From Salvia splendens (lineage: Eukaryota; Streptophyta; Magnoliopsida; Lamiales; Lamiaceae): 64,000 nt of DNA. The notes under the pieces were generated by a model. It made no database searches. It saw only the letters and a list, made by a program, of their open reading frames with translations, and was not told the origin of the DNA. Both the position numbers and the translations under genes were made by a program. Below, one piece after another: positions 1 through 13,003 of the stretch; position 1 is the stretch's first letter, and each line of letters starts with the position of its first letter. The stretch covers positions 5,332,001-5,396,000 of the forward strand of contig NC_056052.1 in NCBI RefSeq assembly GCF_004379255.2, given 5' to 3'.

Positions 1-67
1 TGAAATTCAAATCTAGAATTAGATTTCATTTTCGAAATCATTAAAGCATAGAAATATGGCTTACAGT

Positions 68-80
68 TGGTATCAGAGCC
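68..80 (+). promoter_or_regulatory. Retrotransposon primer binding site
   Basis: TGGTATCAGAGCC two bases after the 5' LTR end is the standard plant copia primer binding site, complementary to the 3' end of initiator methionine tRNA. It fixes the LTR/internal boundary and the orientation of the element. Confidence 0.93.
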
Positions 81-3000
81 AATCTAGATTTGATTAATTC
101 ACCATTTATATGATTTCAAATTCAAAATTTGAATGGTCATGGATTTTTCGATTTTGGTTAATATGCTTCCGCTTGTGTGTTGGGTAATTGGTTTTATGAA
201 ATGTTAAAACAATATTAGGATATTCTACCCATTAAAGATTTTAATATTTAAATAATATATAATGTGTTTATCACCAAAGTGGTCTTACTATATTGCGTTT
301 ATTTATTGAAAATGATAAATGTTAATTAATTGATCATGATTATAGAGATGCTATAAATGACATAAGAGTTTGATTGATCAATTATTTTATTATCTATATA
401 TTGGGAGATCACCCAAAGGTGGATCATTGTATATAGTTAATAAATACGAAGTGGATTAATCATTTATTCATGTGTCATTTAGTATGTATACCCAAAGGTA
501 ACATGCTTATTTGATATATGTTTAGTTTGATTAATTGTTAAAGTATATATTTAGCATCGCTGAAAGTACATGTGCTTAAGTATTACCCAAAGGTTACTTG
601 AATGCATGTTATTTAAAGTTTTATTATTGTTTATGAATCTGTGTTAAAGAACTAAAGCACGTACATATAAGCATGTATAAATGTTGCAGCTTTATAAAAC
701 TTGTATGCATATGCTAACTCTGTCATTAAATTAATGGGCAAAAATTATGGAGAATGGTCTGAATAGATTCGGCTAACGCTGGGTGTAAAGATATTGGACC
801 ATATCATACTAACGGAAGATGAATCCTCAACCATTATAGATGTCACTCTGTAAATAAAAATCTCAATGTGAGACTTGAGAGTGATCAAATAGGTTGACCC
901 TTACGAGAATGACGATGGCAGAAAATTTAAAGTCATCTTTGCACATGACATAAATGCAAGGAAATTCATTAAGAAAATTAAAGAGTGTTTCAATCGGGTT
1001 TGGCTGATAAGTCAATTGTAGGAAGCATAATGGATGAGCTGACTACAAAGAAGTTTGACTGGTCTCAGCAAATTACGATCATGTGACAAACATGTTTTAC
1101 TTGGCAGTAAAGTTAACGACCTTGAGAATGGAGGTTCTTGAGCAATTCTCGGCCCAATTTATCATGAACTTCCTACATGTTGAATTTAGACAGTTCCAGA
1201 TGAATTATTATACCATTAAAGACAAATGGGACGTTTAAAGAATCAAAGGCTATGTTAGTTTAAAAGGAAGTGAGATTAAAGAAGATAAATTATAAAATTG
1301 TGAATCTCATAGTTTTCGGAGGTGTTGGCACCAGTAAAAGGAAAACTAAGTAGATAGGACAAATGGAAGGATAAATCTTTTCCCTAAGGTCCGGAAAAGT
1401 GAATCCATAAGGGAAAGAAGTGTTTCTTTCATAAGAAAATAGAACAATTCAGGAAAGATTGTCCTAAAAGGAAGGCTTGGTTCGATAAGAAAGTTAAACA
1501 TAACAGTTTGTTTAATTTAAATTGAACTTTATAGAAATGCCTAATAATACTCGGTGGTTAGTTTTTTGGTGCTACAACTCATATGTCTTATATTAAACAT
1601 GGTTTCAGTTTGATCCAATCTATAAAAGGAGTTGAACAGTATTTGTTCATGGAAAACATGATGAACGCATTGAACAGAGGCATTGAGACTTACATATTGA
1701 TCTTAGACATCGGATATCATATAGATCTTAAAGATTATCTCTATGTGCCTGAATGTGCTATAAATATTATTTTGTAAGTGGATTCGATAACTTAAGTTTT
1801 AATATCTAGATTGGATATGGTGTATCCACATCGTACCAAAATGATTACTATTATGGTAATGGTACATTATTTGATTCACTTAATAGATACAATCTTGATG
1901 CAAAGTTTTATGAATCCTTATTTAATATTGAAAGTCGAGGCGTTAAGCGTTGTTCGTCAAGTAAAAGTTTGGCGTTCTTGTGGCATTAAAGATTAGGTCC
2001 TATTTCCAAAGAAAGAATTATGAGGTTGGTAAAGTATGAAAGTCTTCCTCAAAATATGAATTTAGTATCCGAAGATATGTGTATAGATTGCATTAAAGGG
2101 AAGCAAACTAAACACATTATAAGGAAATCAACCACGAGAAGCACTCAGCTTATTATGTTAATACATACTATAAATGTGGTCTTTTGATACTCTTTCTTGG
2201 GTTGGTAAGAAATACTTCTATCATCTTTATTGACGATTACTCACATTATAGAATAAATGTCTACTGCATGAAAGATCGAAGTCAGTGAATGTCCTAAAGA
2301 TATTCGTTGACAAGATGGATGGCAGTTAGAAGGAAAAGTTGAAGTTGTGAGATCGGATAAAGTTGGAGAGTTTATGTATTTGTAAAGTTACTCGAAGTAG
2401 AGGCGTTTGTACATGATATACAATGCCCGATACTCTAAAACGGAAAGGTGGAATCGTACTTTAAGGAAAATGGTTAGATTTATGTTAAGTTGTTGTATTT
2501 ACCCTGTTTATTGTGGATTTATGCTTCAAAGACTACTTATATGCTTAATCATGTTCCTAGTAAGACAGTTCCTAAAACTCTTTTTTGAACTGTGGATAGG
2601 AAGGGAACTTAGCTTAAGCATATTCATATTTGGGGTTGTTGAGCATAAGTAATGTATATGATCCACATGAAAAGATTCTTGGTTCAAGGATTGTCAGTGA
2701 TTTTTTTATTGGCTATCGGGAAAAATTAAAGGGGTATACATTTATTATTCTAACCATAGTACGAGGATAGTTTAAACGGAAAATGCTAGGTTCATTGAAA
2801 ATGGTGAAAACTAGTGGGAGTGGTGAAACCAGTAAGGTGGATATTCAAGTAGTCCATAATAAGGTTCATCCACATTTTGTTGCACCTAAGGTTGTTCTTA
2901 TTGTAACACAATCAATAGCCACAATAGAACAACAAGATGATGTGTAAAACCCACTAACCGAAAATGAAGTAGATGAACTTGTCACGATTCAAGAAAAGAA

Positions 3001-4790
3001 TAGTGAACCACAATAAATATTGAGACGATCAGTAAGGAAAAGAAAATTTGTCGTTTCAAATTACTACGGTTTACACTATTAAAAGTGAATGTGACATAAA
3101 TCGTGATAAATAGTTACGCATTCCAACAAGCCATGAAAAGTGATTATTTTTTAAGAATTATTTTGGCTTTGGTGGCTCATTATGATCAAGAGCTTCACCA
3201 AATGGATGTAAAAAAAAACCATCTTCCTGAATGGAGAATTGTAGAAAAAAATATATATGTACCAACCTGAAGGATTCGTGACCACATGAAGGAAAATTAG
3301 TATGTTAAGCTGAGTAAGTCAATATATGGACAAAAATAAGCTTCTTGGGAATGGTATTTTAAAGTTTAATGATACCATTGTGTCATATGATTTTGTAGAG
3401 ATCATTATTGATCAAAGTATCTATGTAAAAATCAGTGGGAGCAAGTTTATGAATTGAGTCTTATATATTGATAATATTTTTGCTAGTTGCAAATGACATG
3501 GGTATGTTACATGATGTTTATAAATTGTATCTCTCCATAAGGATTTTGAAATGAAATATATGAGTGAGACATCTTATGTGATCGAAACAGAAATAATTTG
3601 AGTTAGATCACAATGATTGTTGAATTTGTCTCATAAAAGATATATTAATAAAATTTGGAGAGATATAGAATGGAAAATTGCTCTATAAAAATAGCTCCAA
3701 TTCAGAAGGGAGACAAGTTCGGGTAATATGAAATGTCCTAAAAGTGAATTGGAGCGTAAGGAAATGGAAAGAATTCCATATGCATCAGTGGTTGGGAGTT
3801 TGAACTATGTTCAAAACATGTAGGCAACTAAATATTACATTATTATTGGTATGTTGGGTCGATATTAAAGTAATCCCAGAATGGATCATTGGAAAGCTGC
3901 AATGAAAGTCCTCAGGTACTTGCAAGGCACCAAAGAGAACATGCTTATGTAAAGGGGATCCGATGACATAGAAGTCATTGGATATTCAGATTCAGGCTAT
4001 GCCGGATACGTCAATGGTAGAAAATTGACGTTTGGCTATTTGTTCCTTTAAGTCGTGGGAGCAATATTATGGAAAAGTGGAAAATAGTTTGTCATTGTTA
4101 TTTCCACTATGAAAGTTGAATTTTGACATGCTTTGAGGTCAAGGTTCGTGAAAAGTTATTGCGAAACTTAATCTCGGGACTTGGGATTGTTAACATTATG
4201 GCCAAGCCGCTGAGAATTTTTGGAATAATTTCGCAGATATCTTCTTCATAAAGAAAGATAAGTACATGAAAGGTAATAAACATATCGAGTTTAAGTACTT
4301 GTCTGTAAAGGAAGAAGTACAGAAACATAAAGTGTCCATTGAGCATATTAGGACAAATATAATTAGAGTGGATCCGTTAATTAAAGGATTATCATCCAAA
4401 ATGTTTACTGGCCATGAAAAGCATTTGGGTATTATAGAGAAAGTTTTGCTATGCAATTATATTGTGCTCATAAGGTATAAGACGCTTGGAATTCAATTAA
4501 AGTTGTGTTTCTGTTTATTAAATATGTTATCATTATAGTATGTATACATTATGGTTTTGGATAACATATGATAAATTGAGAATAAAGGATCATCTCAATG
4601 AAAGGATAATATGAAGTTAGAATCGATTTGTGATACATGGAATGAATCATGTCGCTTAATGATGTGTGACGGCCATGATTCGATTAGTTCTAATTTTATT
4701 ATGGTATTTAAAGGATATTTTGAACTTGATATAAAAGTGCGCATTATGATAGTTAAACCATCAAGACGATACAAAGGTCGAGTGGGAGAA

Positions 4791-5619
4791 TGTAAGAATA
4801 TTTATATTCTTATGTGACATGTGTGTCTATCGGTTTACTATTAAAGTTCAAGTTCATAATATTGAAGGTTAAAAATGATTCTAATATTAAAGACGATACC
4901 GTGATGGATCGTATTCGATTAAAGAATTAGAATCGGGTGTATTGATAACCCTCCTCTCTTACCTTATAATAGAATATTATATATACATGAAAAGATAATA
5001 TATGTATATATAATAATGAATTATAAATATGCATATATATTAAAGTAGTGACTATATATGTGTAATGCCGTGGATTGAGTTGGCGGTTGGCTTATGGTAT
5101 GGAAAAGTAGTTATTTCAATATAACTTCTATTTGGTTATTATTTTGGAAAGTCACGTCCCTTGAATTGTTAGTTAATGGTATCGGTTGATTATCTATAAA
5201 TAGATGGAGATACCATGCTAATGAGATACGAGAAAAATCATATGCATGCAAAGTGATATGCATAAAAGTATAGCATTATCAAATGCATGAGAAAAGTACA
5301 ACATCTCTCGGCAATTTACCTACGTAAATATATAGTCCATATATATACATACTTATATGTATAGTAAAACTTATTGATTCTTTATCCATTAAAAGAATCA
5401 TTAAAAGCTAGAGGTTAAAGAGGGGATAACATCAATTGGAGAATCCAGTTAAATAAGACAAACATCAAATGGTGGATTTCAACCTCTACATCAAATGAAG
5501 AAAGCATGGATGGAAGTTGGTGATAATATCTCCACTCAAGTATAAATATGTGGTTGAAATTCAAATCTAGAATTAGATTTCATTTTCGAAATCATTAAAG
5601 CATAGAAATATGGCTTACA
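4791..5619 (+). repeat. 3' LTR of the copia element
   Basis: This is the complete 829-bp LTR. It starts TGTAAGAATA just after the polypurine stretch and ends GGCTTACA. A TATA-like box TATAAATAGA lies at 5195-5204, so the U3/R boundary should be about 30 bases further on. The base pairs after the end, TTCTG at 5620-5624, would be the target duplication, but the partner copy is off the window. Confidence 0.88.
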
Positions 5620-6934
5620 TTCTGTGCATCTTCGAATTTTTTAAGTGTTAGTACTCAAATCAGGTAAGATTCAAAATAAAAAAAGAATTGAATTGGCCTT
5701 AGTTTTCCCGTGTAGTTTCAATTCTTTAATATTCGTTGGTGTTCTGTGCATATCTTCTCCAGAGAAAGTTATTTGGATGCTCCAATTGCTAACAGGGGCG
5801 GACCGACGTTGAAAGAGGGGAGGGCTTAAGCTCTCACCCACTTTTTTTTTGTAGTTTTTTCGTTACTAAAATTTTCAAAAATCCTAAAACTTATCTCTCA
5901 GCCCTTACCTAAATAATGTTATTTAAGACTAAATCATCAGAAATTGTAGGAAAAAAAGGGCTGAACAATCAAAAAATAAAAATTGCAGATGATGAAATAT
6001 AACAATGGCTACAGCTCGGTGGAGGAAGAAGATGACTTCACTCAAAAAGGTTAATAAATTATTATTATTATATTTTTCTAGTAAAATGTGTCCAAATGTT
6101 TCGGCTATTGAATTAAATTACACCGCAACAACTTCTTAATACTTTTACTTTCATTTAGGCGTGTTAACTGAATTTTAATTTAATAATTTAGTTTTCCATT
6201 AATAAATTCAATAGATTCTAAATTTTATTCTCCACCGTATTTTTTTTCCTTTTTCTTTGCAAATAATCCAAGCAAACTCAAAATTCGTTTTCATAGTGAC
6301 TTTAAACAATAACTTAATTTTTCTCCTTTTTTTCTTTTCAATTTAATTATGCAAAAACATTTTTTCCGTATTCTGTTATATATTTTTATCACAAAAAATT
6401 CTCTACCCATTTACAAAAATTTTCTATTTTTTTTTTGTGGTATGTCCACTGTCATTTGTATTTATGAAAAAATTTTCATCAATTTTTATCCTTTTCTCTT
6501 GTACTTTTCCTATTATTTCTCTTTATCTCTATATCGTTACTAATATGTATTAAAATTTGCTCCATTCACATATAAGACTATTTCTCATTGACAGTGCTAA
6601 TAAAGCTATGGCTAAAGCTGCCCTATGCAACTTAAAACCGAGAGTTTCGCTCCAAATGTTGTATTGCTAACATGGCCCCACTGGTTTTCAATTTTCTAGC
6701 GTAACAGTTGTAGTTGAAATTTCAACCAAGACTTTGTATTAGTAATTAGTTCCAGTCTTTGTGTTGAAAGTGATGGGAAGCACACTATTTTTCTCTGGAA
6801 TTTGGACCATTACTGGATGTCTTTTGCGTAAAATGCCCTGCAAAAAGACTTGACTCTCAATCAACACAAGTAAGATTTTTAGTAGTAGGATTTTGGTGGA
6901 ATACATTCTTGTTGATTTTCATTCAAGGATTCTG
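5620..6934. other. AT-rich spacer and presumed promoter of receptor kinase A
   Basis: No gene is visible here. CAGGGGCGGA at 5792-5801 resembles the terminus of hAT-type MITEs. The 8 bases before it, ATTGCTAA, recur at about 6663, but no matching right terminus could be found, so a complete element is not called. Poly-T and AT-rich stretches dominate 6230-6540. About 6738-6934, just upstream of the kinase A start, recurs inverted at 18.9-19.1 kb. Confidence 0.6.
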
Positions 6935-9837
6935 ATGGCTTTCAAGTTTATTACATATTTCTTGTTTCTCTTTGGTGTGTCCATATTTTTTTCGAGTAGC
7001 TTTTGCAGAGCATCAGACACCATTTCAGCAGGCCAATCTCTGTTTCCAAACCAGACCATAATCTCCAAAGAGGGCAAGTTTGAGCTTGGTTTCTTTTCTC
7101 CAGGTACCTCTACCAACTTCTATATTGGGATATGGTACAAAAACATACCTGTTACAACAGTTGTTTGGGTCTTAAATAGAAATCACCCTATCCCACAATC
7201 CCTTTATTACAACTCTCAACTAGAAGTAGCCAATGGTACTCTACTCCTTCGAAGTGGTCTCAACATGATTTTTTCATACAAGCAAACAAATAATGCCACT
7301 GAAGCTGTAATTCTAGACACTGGCAATTTCATCATAAGAAATGCTTCGGGTGTTCAATGGCAGAGCTTTGAGCACCCAACGGATACATGGCTGCCCGGTG
7401 CTAAGCTTGGATACCGTTGGTTTAGTGATATCAATGTAAAACTTGTTTCGTGGAGGAATCCAAATGACCCTGCTTCAGGAAGCTTTTCATTAGGCATGGG
7501 GTCTGATGGAAACAGTGATCTTTCCATTAGAAAAGGCAATGGAACATTGTGGAGCAGCGGGCCTTGGCAAGGAGGGACTTTCCAGTCACTTGACTTGAAT
7601 TATCCCTACAACTTTACGTACCTTGCACGCGATTTAGATGTATATGTGACATATAATAATAAGTCTGTGCTATCTAGGATTCTGATTAACCATCGCGGCA
7701 GAATGGAGCTGTTTCAGTGGCTGGAGGTCAGGCGGGCCTGGGATCTGTTCATGGTGAAGCCTTATTCTTGTGGGGCATATGCCATGTGTGGTCCCAATAC
7801 AATGTGTGATACCGATCCCTCGCCAGCGTGTAGGTGTTTGAGTGGGTTCAAACCACTAGTTGAGGTAGACTGGGATTCGTCCGATTTTTCTAGTGGATGT
7901 GTTAGAAGAAGACCATTCCATTGTACTGACAAAGTAGGATATATCAAGGTAACCACTAGTAGATTGCCTGAAAGCCAGGAATCTGTGGAGTTGCCAAATA
8001 ATGTCTGCGAGTTGCAATGCTCAAAAACATGCTCCTGCACTGCCTATGCATACGGCAGTGGAGGTAAATGTATATTACTTGAGGGGGACTTTCTAGATCT
8101 GGAAACCCCAACAAACAATTCCGCAGGTGTAGATCTTCATGTGAAAGTGAAACAAAAAGGTGAGCTAGTTTCTTGTGATTTTGTCATTTGCTCTGTATTG
8201 CATTAGCATTCACTTTCTCTAATTGTTTCAGGGAATAGAAAAGTGCTTCTTTTGGAGTTAGTGTTGCCCATTCCTGCTGCACTACTACTCTTGTCTTGTT
8301 TTGGTTTCTGTTATGTGGGACCAAAGCTAATAAACCGGAGTATGACTTTCTTGCTAATGAATAGCAAATTCCACATTGCATTTTCATGAAGCTAATGTTT
8401 GTCTTTTGTTTTGGCTCAGAATCCAAGGACACACATCAAAACCTACTACTCCTTGATTTGGATTCGAATGGGGCAGAATATAAGAAAGTCGTGCAAGTTG
8501 GTAATACTCATGGAGAAGATAAAAATGACAAATATGAGTTGCCAATTTTCAGTTTTTCTAGCATAGTTGCATCGACTAATAACTTTTCCGTGGAAAACAA
8601 GCTTGGAGAGGGTGGTTTTGGACCTGTTTACAAGGTAAGGATACCTTGCTATGCATATAACTGTTATGTTTGAATGGATGAAGCCACTTCAATGCTGTTA
8701 ATCTTCTTTCAGGGATTACTACTGAATGGACTGTTTGTCGCTGTGAAACGACTCTCCAAAAGGTCCGGACAGGGACTAGAGGAGTTCAAAAATGAGACAG
8801 AAGTGATTGCCAAACTACAGCACAGAAACCTTGTTAGGATCTTAGGATGCTGTATTGAGAACAATGAGATGATTTTAGTGTATGAATACATGCCCAATAA
8901 CAGCCTCGACTTCTTTATCTTTGGTTTGTCTCAGAATCAATATTCTGATTGTGTGTGATATTCAGCAAGAAATGAATTGACATTTAGTACAAAATCTAAT
9001 CTGAATGCAGAGCCTACAAGTGGAGTGGTGTTGGAGTGGGCTAAACGTGTTGAAATTATAGAGGGCATTGCTCAAGGGCTTCTGTATCTCCACCATTACT
9101 CCCGGCTGAGAATAGTTCATAGGGATCTGAAAGCTAGTAATATTCTACTAGATGCAGAGATGAACCCCAAAATCTCTGATTTTGGCATGGCAAGAATCTT
9201 TGGAGGAAACAGCATGCAAGCAAATACTGAAAGGATTGTCGGAACATAGTAAGTAAAATGCAATTTATTTCTCATCAACTCAAGTCATGGTAGTGCATAT
9301 ATGAGAGACTATATATATTTGTGGAAATGCAGTGGTTATATGTCACCAGAATATGCCATGGAAGGGCTTTTCTCAGTGAAGTCTGATGTGTTTGCATTCG
9401 GAGTACTGATGCTGGAGATTATCAGCGGAAAGAAGAACACTGGTTTTTATGGTTCTGAGTATCTTAGTCTTCTAGGCTATGTAAGTCCTCGTTTTCTACT
9501 CAACACTTGTGGAAATCTGCTAAAACATCTGATATTTTGGTGGTTACAGACGTGGAATGCATGGATACATGGAAGAGCACTGGAGGTGTTTGATCCATCA
9601 TTGGAAATGGCAGCTTCATCTTCAGCTGCATTAAGATACATTAAGATTGGCCTACTATGCGTTCAAGAAAATCCAGCTGATCGACCTTTGATGTCCGATG
9701 TGGTTGGCATGCTAAGTAATGAAGACGCGGAAGCGCCATCTCCCCTGAATCCTGCATTCACTGTTACGAGAAGTTCAAATAAAGTCCAAATTTGCTCTGT
9801 GAATGGTTTGACACTCTCTCATGTTGAAGCGCGTTGA
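6935..9837 (+). CDS. G-type lectin S-receptor-like serine/threonine kinase (kinase A), intact
   Basis: Plasma-membrane receptor kinase of the S-domain (SRK-like) family. Seven exons keep one frame: 6935-8159, 8232-8339, 8420-8634, 8713-8923, 9011-9248, 9333-9480 and 9550-9837, giving 810 residues. The first ATG in context is [11 protein letters not shown] hydrophobic signal peptide (about 1-26) is followed by a B-lectin domain ('FELGFFSPG'), an S-locus glycoprotein region, and a Cys-rich PAN domain ('[13 protein letters not shown]', about 340-405). The transmembrane helix (about 414-437) comes from exon 2. The kinase domain shows [25 protein letters not shown] and DFGMAR, and the tail ends 'SHVEAR'. 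The catalytic lysine, HRD and DFG are all present, so it should be an active RD kinase. Ligand unknown; family members act in self-recognition, defence and symbiosis signalling. It is the only intact one of three local copies. Confidence 0.92.
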
Positions 9838-10030
9838 AGTTTTCTTTGGTTGCATATGATGATTAATTGTAAACCCCAAACTGCTCTTATGGTTATAATA
9901 AGAGTTGAAATATTCAACAATGGTGTGGATAGGCTACTCATCTCTGATACAGTTGGGAGGCACATTTAATTTTCGACAAAGGCCCATCTTCGGACATTAT
10001 TGTATTGATTTATCTATGTAGTTGAAATTT

Positions 10031-10767
10031 TAAAGGAGTCTATTGTAATAAGCCTTTGTGTAGTCTTTATTAGCATGGTTGAGTGTTGGAGTGTGTATTA
10101 GGAGATACAAATATCTCATATTTGTATCTTCATCTCACAATCAAATACTTCATTCTGTGTAATTTGCACGAAATTTAGTATGCTCAATATTTTGGGATAT
10201 GAACAAGGAATTTTAATTGAGACATTATTGAGAAATAAACTAAGATAAACATGTCCAGAGCCTGTGTCCTAGCAGCAAGAAGCTTAGACATTATTGTATG
10301 AGGATTGTAATTTCCGTTGTAATTTCCTAATTTCCTTCTTTCTATAGTATAGGAGTTTATTTGTATTGTAATTTCCTCCCTTTTATTTGTATTGTAATTT
10401 CCTCCCTTGACTTTGTATTGTAATTTCCTAATTTCCTCCTTTCTATAGTATATGAGTTTATTTGTATAGGAGTTTATTTATCTTGTAATTTCCTCCCTTG
10501 ACATTAGTTGTAATTTCCTAATTTCCTCTTTTCTATAGTATAGGAGTTTATTTTTTAAAGGAGTCTATTGTAATAAGCCTTCGTGTAGTCTTTATTGAGT
10601 GTTGGAGTGTGTATTTTGAGCCAAATATTTCATATTTGTATCTTCATCTCACAATCAAATTCTTCATTCTGTGTAATTTGCACGAAATTTAGTATGCTCA
10701 ATATTATGGGCTATGAACAAGGATTTTTAATTGAGATATTATTGAGAAATAAACTAAGACAAACATG
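10031..10767. repeat. Direct duplication in the 3' flank of kinase A
   Basis: About 223 bases at 10031-10253 recur at 10556-10767 with small differences, 525 bp apart. Between them lies a diverged short tandem repeat built on 'TTGTAATTTCCTCCC' and 'CTATAGTATAGGAG'. The short ORF in the second copy has no recognisable product. Confidence 0.75.
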
Positions 10768-11046
10768 GTTAAATGGTAAACAAAGTGAGGGGGATTCATG
10801 GTGGGTTAACTTTTCTGTACACATTCTTTCTCACGGTTCAAGTTATCATTTGTACCATTATCAAGGTAGTGAAGCTAAGAAATTAACCCATAAGAACAAT
10901 TAGTTTTACCACCAGTACTATGCACGGGCCAAAAAACTTGTAATAAATTCTTAGATAAATGAACTTTAAAAAAAGTAGATGATAAATATTATATAATTAT
11001 GCTTGCAGACAGAGAATTCGTTGTTTGTAAAAAACCACATTGTAAA

Positions 11047-11861
11047 CAGGGGCGGAGCCACGGTGGTGGCCAGGGGGGCCCTTGGGCCCCTCGGCCATTT
11101 GTGTATTTTCAATATAACATATATATGCAGCAGTAAAGATATCTAATGCTAGCGCAGGTGGACCAAGTTCCAGTCTTCTGTTCATGTGGTGCAGAGGTTG
11201 AATCCTTCCGGGCGCATTTATTGGAAATTCTGTTTCTTCTATTCTCTATTCATTTTTGTTTTATTGGATTTATAATATTATTAGTTTTGTTTAAATAATA
11301 TAACTTATGGTTATATATAATAAAGAATTATTTAGCTCTACAAATGTAAAAATATGCTTGTAGTAGTATAATATAACTTTAGTAAAATCGATTTTAAAGC
11401 TATGCTCGTAGTTCATTTGTGGCTATTCTTATTTTCTCAAATTAGTCATTTTTGTTGATTTTCTCATATTCATTAATGTTTTATGGACTCTCACATTCTT
11501 AACTTTTATTAATTTTTTTTAACTAGTAATTTTCATTTAAATTTCTAATCATAAGAATGATTTTATAATTGAAGTATAGAATAAAATATATTTTATTGTG
11601 ATGCTCTATATTATAAAAAATCTAAAATAAAAAATAACTCTTTGATCTAATAAATATGTAAATATATCATATAATATTTGTAAAATTGATGTTATGCTTT
11701 AAAAAAAAATCTATTCAGACTAGTTAATTTTCTCATCATTTATTTTTTTCACATGTGGCTTTATATATTGCTCATGTCTGAGTTGTTTATGTGTCGTTGG
11801 AACTTAAAAAATTCAATGGTAGTTTGGGCCCCCCACTATTAAAATTCTGGCTCCGCCACTG
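11047..11861. mobile_element. Non-autonomous hAT element
   Basis: The left end CAGGGGCGGAGCCACG and right end CTGGCTCCGCCACTG form terminal inverted repeats. They are bounded by perfect 8-bp target duplications ATTGTAAA (11039-11046 and 11862-11869), the hAT signature. The 815-bp interior is AT-rich without a transposase. It is nested in the Helitron-like segment. Confidence 0.9.
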
Positions 11862-12090
11862 ATTGTAAATATCAAGACAAATATATAAGTGTCTATTTTC
11901 AATGAACAAATAATTGTTATAAATTTGAAACGCAGATATGAGGGGAATAAATAAAATATAATACAGAATAAAGATGATAAAATGATACATATATACATAC
12001 ATAATACGTAAGAGAATTGTAAAATAAGTTCATTAAAAAAACGCAATATTCATAAATAGGAACTTACGCAAACATCTGCAATCCAATAGT

Positions 12091-12324
12091 TCATAAGTTT
12101 TGAAAAACTTCTTTATAAACAATGTTAACAGTAGAATCACCATTGCCTTCACCTTGTTCATCTTTACACACCAAAATCTTCAAACCTTCACGACTTGTGA
12201 CTCTTGATATAGCAACATACAGCTGTCCATGATTGAAAACAGGTTTTCTATAAAACAAATCTTCCTCGTATTCTTTTTGTACTTGTCGTTCAGGGAAAAC
12301 GTAGGAAATAGTAAAATAGTTCAC
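12091..12324 (-). pseudogene. Helitron Rep/helicase C-terminal fragment
   Basis: The translated fragment contains 'HGQLYVAISRVTSREGLKIL', the conserved motif VI region of PIF1-like helicases encoded by plant Helitrons. The upstream sequence loses similarity before the other helicase motifs and no Rep domain is seen. It is a 78-codon relic with no catalytic Walker motifs. Confidence 0.82.
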
Positions 12325-13003
12325 ACGTCAAGCTTGCTCCAACGTTTCACGCAATTCTAAGAAAAAGTCTCATGGTTCACCGGCCTCCATTCGCACTCTA
12401 GATCTCCTTGCCTCGTCGTGACTTGACAATTTAGGGGTTCACCCCAAACTTTCAGATTCTCGTTCATTTTCGTCACTCGGGAAAGTGATAGATTATCTCA
12501 ACTTAAAACTACGGTTCGCGCGTATTCAATCTAGTCTACAAAAGGAAAAGAACAGAAGCTGACATATCATCAAATGTCAGATATACTAAACTAAACTACT
12601 GAAACATCAATATGGTATATGAAATTTGAAGTAGTAAAGTAGAGGAAAGTAGAACTGCAATATAAGAACAAATAAATAGCTAAAGACACTGCATATATGA
12701 TTAGGCAAAACAGTTGATGAGTATGAGAAATAGACAATGGAAGTATCATATACCAAGAAAAGAATGGAATTCTAAGCTGGAGAGGAAGATGTTGCAGGGT
12801 GAGTAAAAGAGAAGCACACTTGAGTATTTATAGATGTTTGGTGATGTATATATGCAAACACAACCGAATAAAAATAAAATAAACATTAGAAAACATACAT
12901 AATCATAGATGAGACCTTTCAAATAACACAAATAAATTAAAATAAAGGGAAACCAGGTATTTAGTATTAACTTCGAATAAAAAATAGATGCAGAAACCCT
13001 AGA

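Larger units (their letters stand above)
1..5619 (+). mobile_element. Ty1/copia LTR retrotransposon, coding region decayed
   Basis: The last 65 bases of a 5' LTR (1-65) recur exactly at 5555-5619, the end of a complete 3' LTR (4791-5619). The LTR begins TGTAA and ends TTACA. A primer binding site complementary to initiator tRNA-Met follows the 5' LTR, and a GTGGGAG polypurine stretch precedes the 3' LTR. The interior keeps copia order: decayed gag (about 730-1500), protease/pre-integrase (1583-1777), integrase (about 2400-2550), reverse transcriptase (about 3180-3540), RNase H and a C-terminal 'VDPLIKGL' motif (3900-4460). Every domain is interrupted by stops and frameshifts, so the copy cannot encode its own proteins. 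The 5' end lies outside the window. Confidence 0.93.
10910..12324 (-). mobile_element. Helitron 3' part with helicase remnant
   Basis: Read on the minus strand, the segment ends in CTAA followed by a host T, as Helitrons do. Just inside is an imperfect hairpin at about 10918-10937 (CCCGTGC, ATA loop, GTACTGG). Upstream on the same strand is a PIF1-type helicase C-terminal fragment (12091-12324). Together these fit the 3' end of a Helitron. The 5' TC end was not found; the element could extend to about 15.4 kb. The hairpin is imperfect, so the terminus is tentative. Confidence 0.5.

Noticed and set aside
4107..4538. Overlapping ORFs near the copia 3' end as host genes
   Set aside because: The plus frame is the decayed pol C-terminus; the minus frames are shadows.
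5792..6670. Complete hAT element between two ATTGCTAA copies
   Set aside because: The left end looks right, but the sequence before the second ATTGCTAA is not an inverted match of CAGGGGCGGA.
6893..6934. Upstream start for kinase A
   Set aside because: The longer frame begins with TTG, not ATG; the ATG at 6935 opens a proper signal peptide. The same holds for kinase B at 15586.
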